Below, one piece after another: positions 33,870-44,135 of a stretch of DNA of 64,000 bases. Within the stretch, counting starts at the first letter, position 1. Each line of letters begins with the position of its first letter. A program made the position numbers and the translations under genes. Source of the DNA: Buddleja alternifolia (taxonomy: Eukaryota > Streptophyta > Magnoliopsida > Lamiales > Scrophulariaceae); assembly GCA_019426215.1 (NCBI GenBank), contig CM033401.1, positions 8,623,134-8,687,133 on the forward strand, written 5' to 3'. The notes beneath the pieces were generated by a model. That model was not told the DNA's origin. It was given only the letters and a program-made list of their open reading frames with translations, and ran no database searches.

Positions 33870-35354
33870 TCTCGATATCGAGGGAATGAGGATCAATATT
33901 ATGATAGTCGGGGTCATGACAATTGTCAATATGGTAGGCCTCGAAATGATGCGTATCGTTGAAACAATAATTATTAACGAAGTGGTGAGGAGAGGGAGAA
34001 TGATAGTAGTGATCATGGAGATCGACGTAAAGAGCCTGCTAATGTGGCCAGGGCAGAAATACATACTATTGCAGGTGGGCTTATTGGAGGAGATTCGTCT
34101 AGCGCAAGGAAAAGGCATCAGAGGAAAATGCGTAGCAATCACTATCGTCAGGAGCCTACGAAGGTCTTCTCTGTACAAAATCACTACCTACAAATAGCTT
34201 TTGACGATAGAGATTACGAGGGCATGATGATTCCCCATAATGATCCGATGGTGATAACGATGGATGTTGTGAATTTTGCTGTACACAAGGTGTTGGTTGA
34301 TACTGGTAGCTCGGTAGATATAATTTTTTGGGACGTATTACAAAAAATGGACCTTGGAAAAGTGAATATATGAATAGTGAATACTCCTTTGATGGGTTTC
34401 ACCGGGTCACAAATTATGCCGAAGGGTTCAATTGATCTTGATGTATCATTGGGGTCAGCTCCGAAGAGAAGAATGTTGCGCGTAACCTTTTTGGTCGTAG
34501 ACACCCCTTTTGCATATAACATGATTGTGGGCAGACCGATGCTAAATTTTTTTGGAGCTAAAGTGTCGACCCCTCACTTGAAAATGAAGTTCAAGACCAG
34601 GGATGGTATTGGCAAAGTGATGGGAAATCAGTTAGAGGCTTGCGACTGCTACACAACCTCGCTGACGGCGAGTTCGAGCAAGAAGAGGAAAAGAGAGGTC
34701 ACAAGGGTGAATGTCGTCGATGAGGAAGCCGAAGTATTGATGAAGCAGTTGGATAAGAAGCAGAAGAGGGTGGGTACGAGGGTACAACCAGTGGAGCATA
34801 AAACGATTCAACTTTTTGAAGACGATGCCAAAAAGACTACGAGAATTGGGGGGCAGCTGAGTCACACGATGAAGTCAAAATTGGTAAAATTCCTCAGAGC
34901 CAACACTGAGAGTTTTGCATGGAAAGCTGCTGATTTTCAAGGCATCGACCCCGCAGTGATAGTGCATCGCCTAAATGTTGACCCGGAAGCAAAGCCAGTG
35001 CGCCAGAAGCAAAAGAATTTTGGTCCTGATAGAGATACCATTATCGAGGAAGAGGTGAGGAAGCTGCTAGATGTAGGCTATATAAACGAAATTCAATTTA
35101 CTGAATGGCTTGCAAATGTAGTTCTTGTACCAAAAGCCGAAAATAAATGGCGTATGTGTACTAATTTTACTGATCTAAACAAAGTTTGCCCTCGGGACCC
35201 TTATCCGTTGCCTCGAATTGATTTGTTGGTAGATTCAACTGCAGGTCGTGCTCTTTTACGCTTGATGGATGCTTATCAAGGTTTCAATCAAATTATGATG
35301 GCAGAAAAGAGAAAAAACTTCTTTTGTCACTGCACGAGGGGTATATTGTTATAA
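33870..35354 (+). pseudogene. Tat-type protease and reverse transcriptase N-terminal half
   Basis: Same frame as gag. Protease active site LVDTGSSVDIIF near 34295 and VGRPMLNFFGA near 34530, with a TGA at 34371. Reverse transcriptase starts near 34880: fingers motif NVVLVPKAENKWRMC, DLNKVCPRDPYPLPRID, LLRLMDAYQGFNQI. A one-base frameshift in the A-run at about 35310 moves the rest of the enzyme to another frame (35356-36450). Confidence 0.9.
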
Positions 35355-35355
35355 T

Positions 35356-36640
35356 GTGATGCCTTTCGGATTGCGAAACTCTGGAGCCACGTATCAATGG
35401 TTGGTCAATATGATGTTTGAAGAAGAGATAGGAAAAATTATGGAAGTGTACATCGATGATATGCTTGTCAAATCCATAAATGAATCTAATCACTTTAATC
35501 ATTTGAAAAAAGCTTTTGAAATAATGAAACGATATGGAATGAAACTTAACCCCAACCAATGCACATTCGGAGTTCATGGGGAAATTTTTTTGGGATATAT
35601 GGTTACAGAACGAGGTATCGAGGCTAATCCAGAGAAAATCGATGCTATTTTAAGCATGAAATCCCCTTCAAACGTGAAAGAGGTACAAAAGTTGACGGGG
35701 AGAATGGCGAGCTTAAATAGATTTATATCTAGATCCGCTGATAAAGGATTGCACTTTTTCAAAATACTACGGAAGGTAAAGAATTTCACATGGACAAAAG
35801 AATGTGAGAAAGCCTTTGACGAGCTCAAAGAATACTTGGTATCCCCCCTGCTAACAAAACCTGTCTTTGGGGAACCTCTATTCTTATATTTAGCTGTATC
35901 TTTAGCAGCCATTAGTGCAGTGTTGGTTCGAGAAGTCGAGAACGAACATAAACCAGTATACTATATCAATAAATTGTTACAAGGAGCTGAACTGAATTAC
36001 TTGGAAATTGAAAAATGGGCACTTGCTTTAGTAACTTCGACTCGAAAGTTAAGAGCATATTTTCAGTCCCATCATATTGTGGTATTAACGAATAAACCAT
36101 TGAAGCAAGTGTTGGCAAAGCCCGATGTGTCAGGAAGACTCATAAAATGGGCCATTGAATTGGGAGAATTCAATATCGAATATAGAAGTCGCACGGCAGT
36201 CAAAGCACAAATAATGGCGGATTTCGTTGTTGAGATGACGACGGAGTCACACATAGATGTAGCGATGATGGAACCGGCGAAGCCTTGGCTATTACATGTG
36301 GATGGATCCTCGATGACTAAACGAGGAAGAATTGGAATTTGGTTGCAAACCCCGGATAAATTGGATATGGAGTTCGCAATTCAATTGAACTTTGATGTCA
36401 CTAATAATGAAGGAGAGTATGAAGCCCTTATTGCGGGTTTAAAATGTTGATGGTATACACTGACTCTCAGTTGGTGGCAAGGCAGGTTGCCGGGTCGTAT
36501 GGGGCTAGAGAAAAAACGATGATAAAATACCTGAAGAAAGTGAAGGAGTTAATGCTGAAGTTCAAAAAAGTTGAGTTACATCAAATCCCAAGGGATGAGA
36601 ATGAATGAGCAGACGCATTATCGAAATTTGCAAATCAAAT
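35356..36640 (+). pseudogene. Tat-type reverse transcriptase C-terminal half, RNase H and second RNase H domain
   Basis: Begins MPFGLRNSGATYQ. The catalytic YIDDMLVKS lies at about 35450, a normal variant of YVDD. RNase H: FLYLAVSLAAISAVLVRE and YYINKLLQGAELNYLEIEKW, where the first catalytic Asp position reads L-A-V. The second RNase H: WLLHVDGSSMTKRG (36290) and NNEGEYEALIAGL (36410). After a frameshift near 36445 it continues as VYTDSQLVARQVAGSY, and there is an in-frame TGA at about 36606. The second RNase H is what separates Tat elements from most other gypsy groups. Confidence 0.9.
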
Positions 36641-37146
36641 TATGGGGTTGAAAAGTAGGAAAGTAACACTGTTGGTGGCAGAACACTCGAAAATAGAGCC
36701 AATGACTTCGGTAATGCCAGTTGTGGTTGAGAGTTCGTGGAAAGATGCGATTATGGACTATTTAGTCAAAGACGAACTTCCTGAAGACAAAGTGGAGGCT
36801 CGGAAGGTCGTCCACAGAGCAACGAGGTTTGTAATGGTGGATGGAGAATTATATAAAAGGTCAAACGGGGGCCCACTCTTGTGGTGCTTAACCTCATCAG
36901 AATCAGAGTATGTTCTAAGAGAAATCCACGAGGGAAGTTGTGGGAATCATTCCACGGAAAGATCGTTGGCCCAAAAAATTACGAGATAGGGTTACTTTTG
37001 GACTACCCTAGTTAAGGATGCGTATGAATTTGCCAAGAAATGCCGGGAGTGTCAAATGCATTCCAATGAAATACATCAACCAGGGGCCCCTATGGAAGCA
37101 ATAAAAATTGCATATCCATTTGATCAATGGGGAATTGATATTTTAG

Positions 37147-37229
37147 GTTGGAATATTTAACCTTATCAACATACCTGTTGTAAAACAAGGTGAAATGCAA
37201 AATTATTTGATTATTAAATTTGTATGCAG
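37147..37229 (+). other. Probable spliceosomal intron in the integrase (intron 1, 83 nt)
   Basis: Starts GTTGGAATATTTAACC and ends TTTGTATGCAG. It interrupts the conserved integrase word DILGPFP after the first base of the Gly codon; removing it restores that word exactly, while reading through gives a TAA after five codons. It is AT-rich, as plant introns are. No transcript data are available here. Confidence 0.65.
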
Positions 37230-37370
37230 GACCTTTCCCTCCAGCCCAAAACCAAGGAAATTCGTTATTGTGGCAATAGAACACTTCACGAAGTGGATAG
37301 AGGCAGAGGAAGTGGCTCGTATCATAGAAAAAGTTGTTATTGACTCTGTATGGAAGAATATAATATGCAG

Positions 37371-37447
37371 GTTAACTAACCCAGAAAAAATTAAATAAAT
37401 ATGAATAATTTTGAAGTTGCTCTCATGTGGAAGAATATAATATGCAG
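37371..37447 (+). other. Probable spliceosomal intron in the integrase (intron 2, 77 nt) between 23-bp direct repeats
   Basis: Starts GTTAACTAACCC, ends AATATGCAG. Removing it joins KNIICR to FGIPQILISDNG without frame change. A perfect 23-bp direct repeat (37351-37373 and 37428-37450, beginning TGGAAGAATA and ending GCAGGTT) spans both splice junctions, so each copy carries AG|GT. The 54 bases between the repeats have no visible source nearby. Confidence 0.7.
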
Positions 37448-38351
37448 GTTTGGCATACCGCAAATATTGATATCGGACAATGGTACGCAATTCAATGGAA
37501 AAGCGATCACGGATTGGTGTTCGGAATTAAAGATACAACAGAACTTCACCTCGGTGGGACATCCGCAAGCCAATGGATTGACGAAAGTGGCAAATCGTAT
37601 ACTCCTACAAAACTTGAAGACGAGCCTGGAAGGTGAACGAACATGATGGGTAGAAGAGTTGCCTGGAGTGTTGTGGGCGTATAGAACCACACCTCGGTCG
37701 TCGACGGGAGAGACTCTTTTCTGCCTTGTCTACGGCTTAGAAGCAGTTATAACAGCTGAGATAGGGGTGATGACTCATAGGGTTGGGTCGTATGAACCAG
37801 GTGAGAATCGGTCTACAAGGGAGTTTGAATTAGATGTTATTAATGAAGTACGAGACAAGGCGTACACCAATACACTGAGGCAGAAGAGCACAATGGCAAG
37901 AACATACAACAGAAGGGTGAAGGCTCAATTTTTTCAAGTCGGAGATCTTGTTTTGAAAAGGGTGGAAGTATCGAGGCATGTGAATAAGTTAGAAGCAAAC
38001 TGGGAAGGACCATTTAAGATTGTAAAAATTACGAAGGCAATGACCTATCGATTACAAGATCTCAAGGGTAAAGACCTACCACGTCCATGGAATGTAAATA
38101 ACTTGAGAAAATTTTATGCATAAGAGGTATAACCCTTACTTTACTGTTATTTGGATATGCGTTTGTAGTAAATTAAAGCTAGATGAGATCCTTGTTTGAT
38201 TGGATAAACAAAATTAAATTGACAACAACGTGAAACGATGCAAAAAAAAAGAGATCCCAAAATTGGGTCTGAATAAAACATTTTTTTAGCAAAAAAGAGT
38301 TATACAAAAATATCCCTAAATTGGGTGAAAACAGAACAATCTTAGCACAAG

Positions 38352-38558
38352 TTAATCCTCGATTATTTGAGGCTCATTAGTAGTAGCGGCGGCTTCTCCA
38401 CCTTCACCTTGTCCGTCGCCTCGATTAATTGTTGCTTCTAGTTCTCGCTCGAATTGGATACTGGCTCCAGATTCGCCGATAACTAAGGCGTCGAACTCGG
38501 GGGAGTAAGTATAAGTAGCATTGTCTGCGGAGGTGGCCGAGGACGTTTGATAGGAGCT
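38352..38558 (-). pseudogene. Tat antisense gene: last exon
   Basis: Minus strand, open from SSYQTSSATSADNATYTY through SPEFDALVIGESGASIQFER to a TAA at 38352-38354. Acidic and Ser/Thr-rich. It continues the reading frame that is cut at 42226 (FQEDE + SSYQ); the copia fragment 38562-42223 sits exactly between. The short 38124-38351 region towards the integrase shows nothing. Confidence 0.65.
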
Positions 38559-38661
38559 CTCAGATAGGCTTAAATATGGAAACTAATATTTAACACTCTC
38601 CCATTGTCTGGAGGTTCCCGAACATTGAGACTAGATCTGAAAGCGAGAAACAAAGGCATAA

Positions 38662-39970
38662 TGACACACAAAATCCTAGAAAGTGTACTAGGTCGTGCAA
38701 GTAATATAGTGGATGTAAGTCCGGATTATCGTACCCTAGAGACAATTGTATTTAAGTACTGAAATTACTGTGTTATCTAATTCTAAGTTAAATCAAGAGA
38801 TAAAGATGTGAATTATGAATTAAAATACTAAATAACAATTACCAACTAATGAAAGAAATCAACTTTGAATTTAAATCAATGAGAAAAGTGATTAAGGCAC
38901 ATGATTCAACCAATTATTCAATTTGACTATGATTCTATCTTACCGGATTATTAGATTGATTAGGTTAAGGCGAAATTCCCTAAATTACTTACTATCCAAT
39001 CTCTTGGTATAGCAATTCTATTTTCATTAACGATTTCTATATCTCTATATGAAATTCAAATTAATGAAAACGCATTACAAAGATTCATGGAATTTCCCGT
39101 TTTCACGGAAAGCACACACAAAGAAATCGAATCTATCTCTAGTCAATTTTACGTTGTGGTGTTTAATACCTAGATGCATCCCTAGTTTATCTCCTCTCGG
39201 TCTCAAAACTAAGCACAAATTCATACGATTGGTAGCTAAGCAATCATAAGCATTAAGAACAAATATTAAACACATAACCCAAAACAAATTTAATCCGGTA
39301 AAATAATACTCATAAATCGAACATAGTTATTGGATTTCACATGGCCTCAATCAAAGGGAATTAAGTCATAATCGTAAAAGAAAAGAGATAATTCATCTTG
39401 AAAGACATGTTCAATGAAAACAAATCTAAAAGCATCAAATTAAAACTCCCTAATAACGTTTCTTGATAGATCTTGCTTGAATTCTCCTTCTTCATAGACA
39501 AAGATGGAGTATCCTCGCGTTCTTCTTCTTCCCCAAACTTCTCTCAACCCTCTTGGTGTGTTTCAAAGTGTCAAACCCTCAAAAGTGGGCAAAAAAGTTC
39601 CGAATTTTGACCTAATAACGCGTATTTATAGATGCTGAAATCGGCCCTTAGCCGCGGCTAAAAAGACGGTAGCCACGGTTAAAATCTGCTGTTCACATTT
39701 TTTTTGCCTATTTTAGCCTTGGTAACTTCATATCTTCAAAGTACAAAGGTTCCTTCATGATCACCATGGCTAAGGGTCTTCATAGCCATGGCTAAAGGAG
39801 TATTTTGAGAACTTCTTTGATCTTTTCATTCATTTTCCCTCCAATTCTCAAATAACCTATAAAAACACAACCAATCACAAAATCAAAGCGTACGTGGCAT
39901 AAATACACTAAAGAACTCATCAAAATACAAGAAAATAGGCGCCTAAAAGGCATAAAATACGAGCTTATCA
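38662..39970 (-). repeat. 3' LTR of the Athila-like non-autonomous element
   Basis: TGATAAGCTCG... on the minus strand. TATA box CTATAAATA at 39623-39631, with palindromic TAGCCRYGGCTAA words at 39650-39795 directly upstream of it. Confidence 0.88.
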
Positions 39971-41049
39971 ACACCCCCAAACTTGAGTTTGATCGTCCTC
40001 GAGCAAAGAAAGTAAAGCAAACACATAAGCTCGAAAATTTTACAACTAACACATAAAGGCAAGATGAACACCTTAGAACAAGACTTATGAAGAATCACTT
40101 ATTCATCAAAAACTTTCAAATTCATATGCCTCAAAATTTCTGCAACACTATCCCAAATCATGAACACCCACGTCTCCTTATATGTCTAGAATCCACATTA
40201 AGCAAGATTATGCAAACAAAGTAAACTCATCAACACAAAGCAACTTTGAAAATATAACTTATTCGAATGCACAATACGCGATAACCATGATCAACAGGTC
40301 TTTCCGGCTTGTAATGTAAGGCTCAAGTGTAGGCTTGGTATGGAAACATATGGAAGAAAGTGACTAAGGGTTTAGAGAGCTTAAAACTCGATATCCTCAA
40401 GCTACACTCGCTAACTAAATGCACATACTCACAATTTTCACCACTTTCTTTCTCTTTTTTTTTCTTTTCTTTTCCAAACTCACAACCCCCAAACTTATTT
40501 CTTGTTGAACTTGGGTTGTGTATGAGTTACAATACCTAACCAATGATCATCGAAGCATCACATATATAGCCTAGTCGAGATTTTTTTTTTCTTTTTTTCT
40601 TTTTTTTTCTTCTCTTTTTTTTCGATCATTTTTTTTTTTGCGATTATTCCGGCTCAACTTTATTCAAGTGCTTCTCACATCCTTCTCATTCATCTAGTAT
40701 ATCTCAAAACCGTCATCAATTCTCCAAATAAACCAACATCAACCTCCCTATCCTTATGTGCACAAAACAATAAAACACACACCCAAACATAGCTAAAATA
40801 TACCGAATTGTAAGCTCCCATAACCGGGTAATTATCTTTGTTTTTCTTTTAGGCTAACGGGTAGATGATGGGGTTTATGAACAAAAACCGAATGGTGGTC
40901 TATGGTGTGCTTAGCACACCCCATTCTTATCATTAAGGCTCAAATAAAGGTCTAGAGATAATGAATATACTGCAGGCAAACGTAAGGCTAAAGATAAATC
41001 AAAGATGGCCTAAATCATATCATGGTCATGCAATATCAATGCACTCTTC
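39971..41049. other. Interior of the non-autonomous Athila-like element
   Basis: Polypurine tract (minus strand CTCAAGTTTGGGGGTGT) then non-coding sequence with long T/C-rich runs at 40440-40640. No gene. Confidence 0.7.
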
Positions 41050-41602
41050 AAAACAAATCTAAAAGCATGAAATTAAAACTCCCTAATAACGTTTCTTGAT
41101 AGATCTTGCTTGAATTCTTCTTCTTCATAGACAAATATGGAGTATCCTCTCGTTCTTCTTCTTCCCCAGACTTCTCTCAACCCTCTTGGTGTGTTTCAAA
41201 GTGTCAAACCCTCAAAAGTGGGCAAAAAGTTCCGAATTTTGACCTAATAACGCGTATTTATAGATGCTGAAATCGGCCCTTAGCCGCGGCTAAAAAGACG
41301 GTAGCCACGGCTAAAATCTGTTGTTCACATTTTTTTTGCCTATTTTAGCCTTGGTAACTTCATATCTTCAAAGTACAAAGGTTCCTTCATGATCACCATG
41401 GCTAAAGGTTTTCATAGCCATGGCTAAAGGAGTATTTTGAGAACTTCTTTGATCTTTTCATTCATTTTCCCTCCAATTCTCAAATAACCTATAAAAACAC
41501 AACCAATCACAAAATCAAAGCGTGCGTGGCATAAATACACTAAAGAACTCATCAAAATACAAGAAAATAGGCGCCTAAAAGGCGTAAAATACGAGCTTAT
41601 CA
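41050..41602 (-). repeat. 5' LTR remnant of the Athila-like non-autonomous element
   Basis: Nearly identical to 39417-39970 and abruptly cut at 41050. Confidence 0.9.
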
Positions 41603-42223
41603 CATAATCCCTTGGTAAAGATATCTGCAAACTGATGAGCAGAGGGCACATGCAACACACAAACTTCACTCACCAAGTGCAACCTTTTCTCTTACAAAAT
41701 GAATATCTATTTCAATATGTTTGGTACGTTGGTCCTGTATGGGGTTAGAAGAAAGGTAAGTGGAGCTGATGTTATCACAATAAACTATAGTGGAAGAAGT
41801 GAGAGGAAAGTGTAATTCAAGAAGTAAATTGCAAAGCCATGAAGATTCAGCAACGACATTAGCAACACCTCTGTATTCGGCTTCGGCACTAGATTTAGAA
41901 ACAACATGTTGATGTTTTTCAGACTAAGAAATAAGATTATCTCCTAAGAAAACACAATAACCGGAAGTAGAACGACGAGTATCTGGGCACCCTGCCCAAT
42001 CAGCATCTTAGTAGGCGATGAGTTGAGAAGAGGAGGATGGGCGAAAGTGTAGACCGTGAGCAAGAGTACCACTAACATAGCGAAGAATACGCTTTAAAGC
42101 GTGCATGTGTGGTTCACGAGGATCATGCATGAAGAGACAGATTTGGTGAATAGCATAAGAGAGATTAGGACGAGTAATGGTGAGATACTGCAGAGCCCCT
42201 GCGAGACTGCGATAATGGGCAAA

Positions 42224-42586
42224 CTCATCCTCTTGGAAAGTGGACGGTAGATTTTCTGTCTCTTTTAAATAGTCGATAGCCTTGAAGAAGCCTTCCTGGA
42301 TGTCGTTCAGGGCTTGATCGAGCAAATGGTCATCAATTACGGTGGATCACAGCATATCAAGAGCCCCACCTAAACGAGCCTCATCGATTTGATGTCTGAA
42401 AGAGGACGACTCTTGGAATTCACTGCGACCTGCGATTTTACCCAAGGCAAACTGGCGTCGTCTTTCAGCCTCAGTACCCTCTTGCAATGTACTCAATTGT
42501 TGACGGAGCTCAGCATTGGTTCGATCAAGCTCTGCCATTTTGAGCTTGTCCTCATCGTACGATTGATAAATAATGTCGAGCTCCGT
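42224..42586 (-). pseudogene. Tat antisense gene: coiled-coil exon
   Basis: Minus strand from the acceptor at 42587/42586: TELDIIYQSYDEDKLKMAEL, then DRTNAELRQQLSTLQEGTEA, ending near ENLPSTFQEDE. The heptad-like Leu pattern and charged residues predict a coiled coil. One stop (about 42347) lies inside. Cut at 42226 by the copia fragment. Confidence 0.65.
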
Positions 42587-42662
42587 CTACGATTAATGAA
42601 ATTAAAGTTTCAGATTATGCACTGTAATTGAAGTAAAATAATAGTAACAGGTTCGAAGTTAC
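42587..42662 (-). other. Intron of the Tat antisense gene (76 nt)
   Basis: Minus strand CAG|GTAACTTCG ... TTAATCGTAG|ACGG. The flanking exons are open in compatible frames; the intron itself has stops and is AT-rich. Confidence 0.6.
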
Positions 42663-42815
42663 CTGTAGAGAAACGACTTTTTCCTTATCCTCTTGAGCAG
42701 CAATAAGCTCAGCCTGGACTTGCTCCTTATAGTCGGTAAGCTTTTGTTGAGATCGCATTAAGATCTCCTTCAAGGTGGAGTTGTTAAGGGACAGTTGGTG
42801 TATTAAGAGCTTCGT
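42663..42815 (-). pseudogene. Tat antisense gene: internal exon
   Basis: Minus strand: TKLLIHQLSLNNSTLKEILM, SQQKLTDYKEQVQAEL, ending AAQEDKEKVVSLQ. 51 codons, coiled-coil-like, open throughout. Confidence 0.6.
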
Positions 42816-42901
42816 CTGAAAAGTAATAATGTTAAATGAAGCTATTAAAAAATCGATGTTTATTTAAACTATCAAAATACAATGAGTAATAATCGATGTA
42901 C
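42816..42901 (-). other. Intron of the Tat antisense gene (86 nt)
   Basis: Minus strand AAAGG|GTACATCG ... ACTTTTCAG|ACGAAG, with a pyrimidine-containing 3' end, between two open exons. Confidence 0.6.
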
Positions 42902-43529
42902 CCTTTCGAGATATTGAGTTGCCTGCTTCTCAACAAGAAGATGAGGTTGATCGAGGATAAGAGCCTTATCTTTGGGCAATAGAGTGCGATGAAATAATTC
43001 AATCGCAGTATTGCCGCTGGGATCTTTGATTATGCTGTTGTCCGAGTATATGTGTCGAGGTAGTCTTTGAGCAGTAACGACTTTGCTTGGTTGAGCAAGT
43101 CGTAGTCACGAGCATCGGGCTCGTCAGTTGTTTTTGCTTGGGGGGTCGGGGATGCGGGCACTACTGGAGCTGCTCGGGAAATACCCTCTCGGTGAGGGCA
43201 TTTTTTTAGACGACCATAAGGAGCTCCTGTTAACTCCCCAACTGGCTCGGAGCATCGTCGTCGAATGAGAGAGCCCTCTTCGCCTTCTGGTTCGTTCGTT
43301 GTGCCTATGCTTCGAGGAGGACGAAGTGCAGTTGTGGTGGTGCGAGGCGGTTGGGCAGGATTGATCCCTTGGTCTTGGGGCTCACCAATCCTTATTCCGG
43401 ATTGCCCCTGAGTTCGTCCGCGGCCACGACCTCGTCCAGTACCTCGACCAGCGGCAGCAGCTGCCCTTTGGGCCGCCTCGGCCGCAATCACGGCTCTTTT
43501 ATCTAGACGAGCCTGTCTTTCTTCCATTG
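42902..43529 (-). pseudogene. Tat antisense gene: exon with Gly/Arg-rich RNA-binding-like stretch
   Basis: Minus strand. Begins MEERQARLDKRAVIAAEAAQ, then AAGRGTGRGRGRGRTQGQ, an RGG-like basic stretch, a Pro/Thr/Glu-rich linker and LLNQAKSLLLKDY. A frame change near 43060 leads to DPSGNTAIELFHRTLLPKDK. The domain function is unknown; the Gly/Arg stretch could contact nucleic acid. Confidence 0.65.
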
Positions 43530-43633
43530 CTACGAGTGAGGCAAAGAATAAACATCAGACATTATATATATAAAAAAAATAGTTATATATTACGAAATAT
43601 AATAAATGTGGAAATGCGAGTACAAGTTGTTAC
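43530..43633 (-). other. Intron of the Tat antisense gene (104 nt)
   Basis: Minus strand AATCTGG|GTAACAAC ... CACTCGTAG|CAATGG. Joining gives PVIENLAMEERQAR in frame. Confidence 0.65.
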
Positions 43634-44135
43634 CCAGATTTTCGATGACAGGCACGTTGGCGCTACTTAGCCCACACGTGACAAGCATGGACTCACTCAT
43701 CATGACCTCGGGCTTGAATAACCATTTGAGGATACGTTTTAATGTTCGTCGAGGTATGGTGGGTCGACCAACGTTGCATAAGTCAACGAGGTCCATACCT
43801 TACAGACAAGGTACATTCCACGATTCATTTAACTGTGGAGCAATGAAGAAAAGCTTTTTCTTCCAATCTCCAAAGGACGATTGGGTTCGAGACTGTAGAC
43901 GACAATGACGCTGTGGTGCTAGGAAGAAAAAACCTTCCTCCTTAGATTTAGTGCATCGATGCACAAATAGAAAACCGTTGAAGTTTTTGATGTTTAGATG
44001 AACTCTATATATCCTCATTACGACTATAAAAAAATAATAATATGCCTATAGGAGTTGGGAAGTAATTGTGTGGGACTCAAATGAAGGTAGAGAAAAATAT
44101 TTACTATGGCAGGATGTAAAGGAAACCTTAGCCCT
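43634..44135 (-). pseudogene. Tat antisense gene: central conserved exon (right part)
   Basis: Minus strand: KNFNGFLFVHRCTKSKEEGF, SSFGDWKKKLFFIAPQLNES, then GRPTIPRRTLKRILKWLFKP to PVIENL. The W-K-x-x-F-F-I/V pattern resembles the domain known as putative gypsy-type transposon (PF04195), which is usually annotated in such antisense genes; this is from memory and unverified. Two stops are present (near 43800 and 44040). Interrupted on the 5' side by the solo LTR at 44136. Confidence 0.6.

Larger units (their letters stand above)
36641..38123 (+). pseudogene. Tat-type integrase with two probable introns
   Basis: HHCC zinc finger: HEGSCGNHSTERSLAQKI, then CRECQMH (36920-37060), with an in-frame TAG at about 36988. 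The core starts WGIDIL at 37125. The conserved Gly codon is split by a GT-AG segment (37147-37229) and the frame resumes GPFPPA. A one-base shift follows, then KFVIVAIEHFTKWIEAEE. A second GT-AG segment (37371-37447) splits the R of NIICR/FGIPQ. Then SDNGTQFNG (second Asp) and HPQANGLTKVANR, where the third catalytic acid Glu is Lys. A TGA at about 37646 precedes WVEELPGVLWAYRTTPRSST. The C-terminal domain ends GPFKIVKITKAMTYRLQDL...LRKFYA. Not functional now. Confidence 0.88.
38662..41602 (-). mobile_element. Athila-like non-autonomous element with deleted 5' part
   Basis: Minus strand, TSD CATAA at 38657-38661 and 41603-41607. The 3' LTR is complete (38662-39970, 1309 bp, TGATAAG...). Then come a polypurine tract (39971-39987) and about 1.06 kb of non-coding interior with C/T-rich runs. 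Of the 5' LTR only the first 553 bases remain (41050-41602); the rest of it plus the 5' interior are deleted. No ORF of any retrotransposon protein. Confidence 0.88.
38562..42223 (-). mobile_element. Copia 3' fragment (end of RT, RNase H, LTR start) inserted in the Tat antisense gene
   Basis: Minus strand. From 42214 it reads HYRSLAGALQYLTITRPNLS, YAIHQICLFMHDPREP, RILRYVSGTLAHGL, DADWAGCPDTRRSTSGYCVF, SSAEAEYRGVANVV, RTKHIEIDIHFVREKV, FADIFTKGL. After the Athila-like insert it continues LFLAFRSSLNVREPP and then the first 24 bases of an LTR (TGTTAAATATTAGTTTCC...) that match, with one change, the LTR at 25540. A 3-bp GAG flanks both ends. Stops are few (one near 42009). Net length without the inserted element is about 716 bp. 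Confidence 0.85.

Noticed and set aside
33858..34197. ORFs with Ile/Met-rich content on both strands in the Tat gag-protease linker
   Set aside because: Out-of-frame readings of the Arg/Asp-rich linker that lies in the frame of gag.
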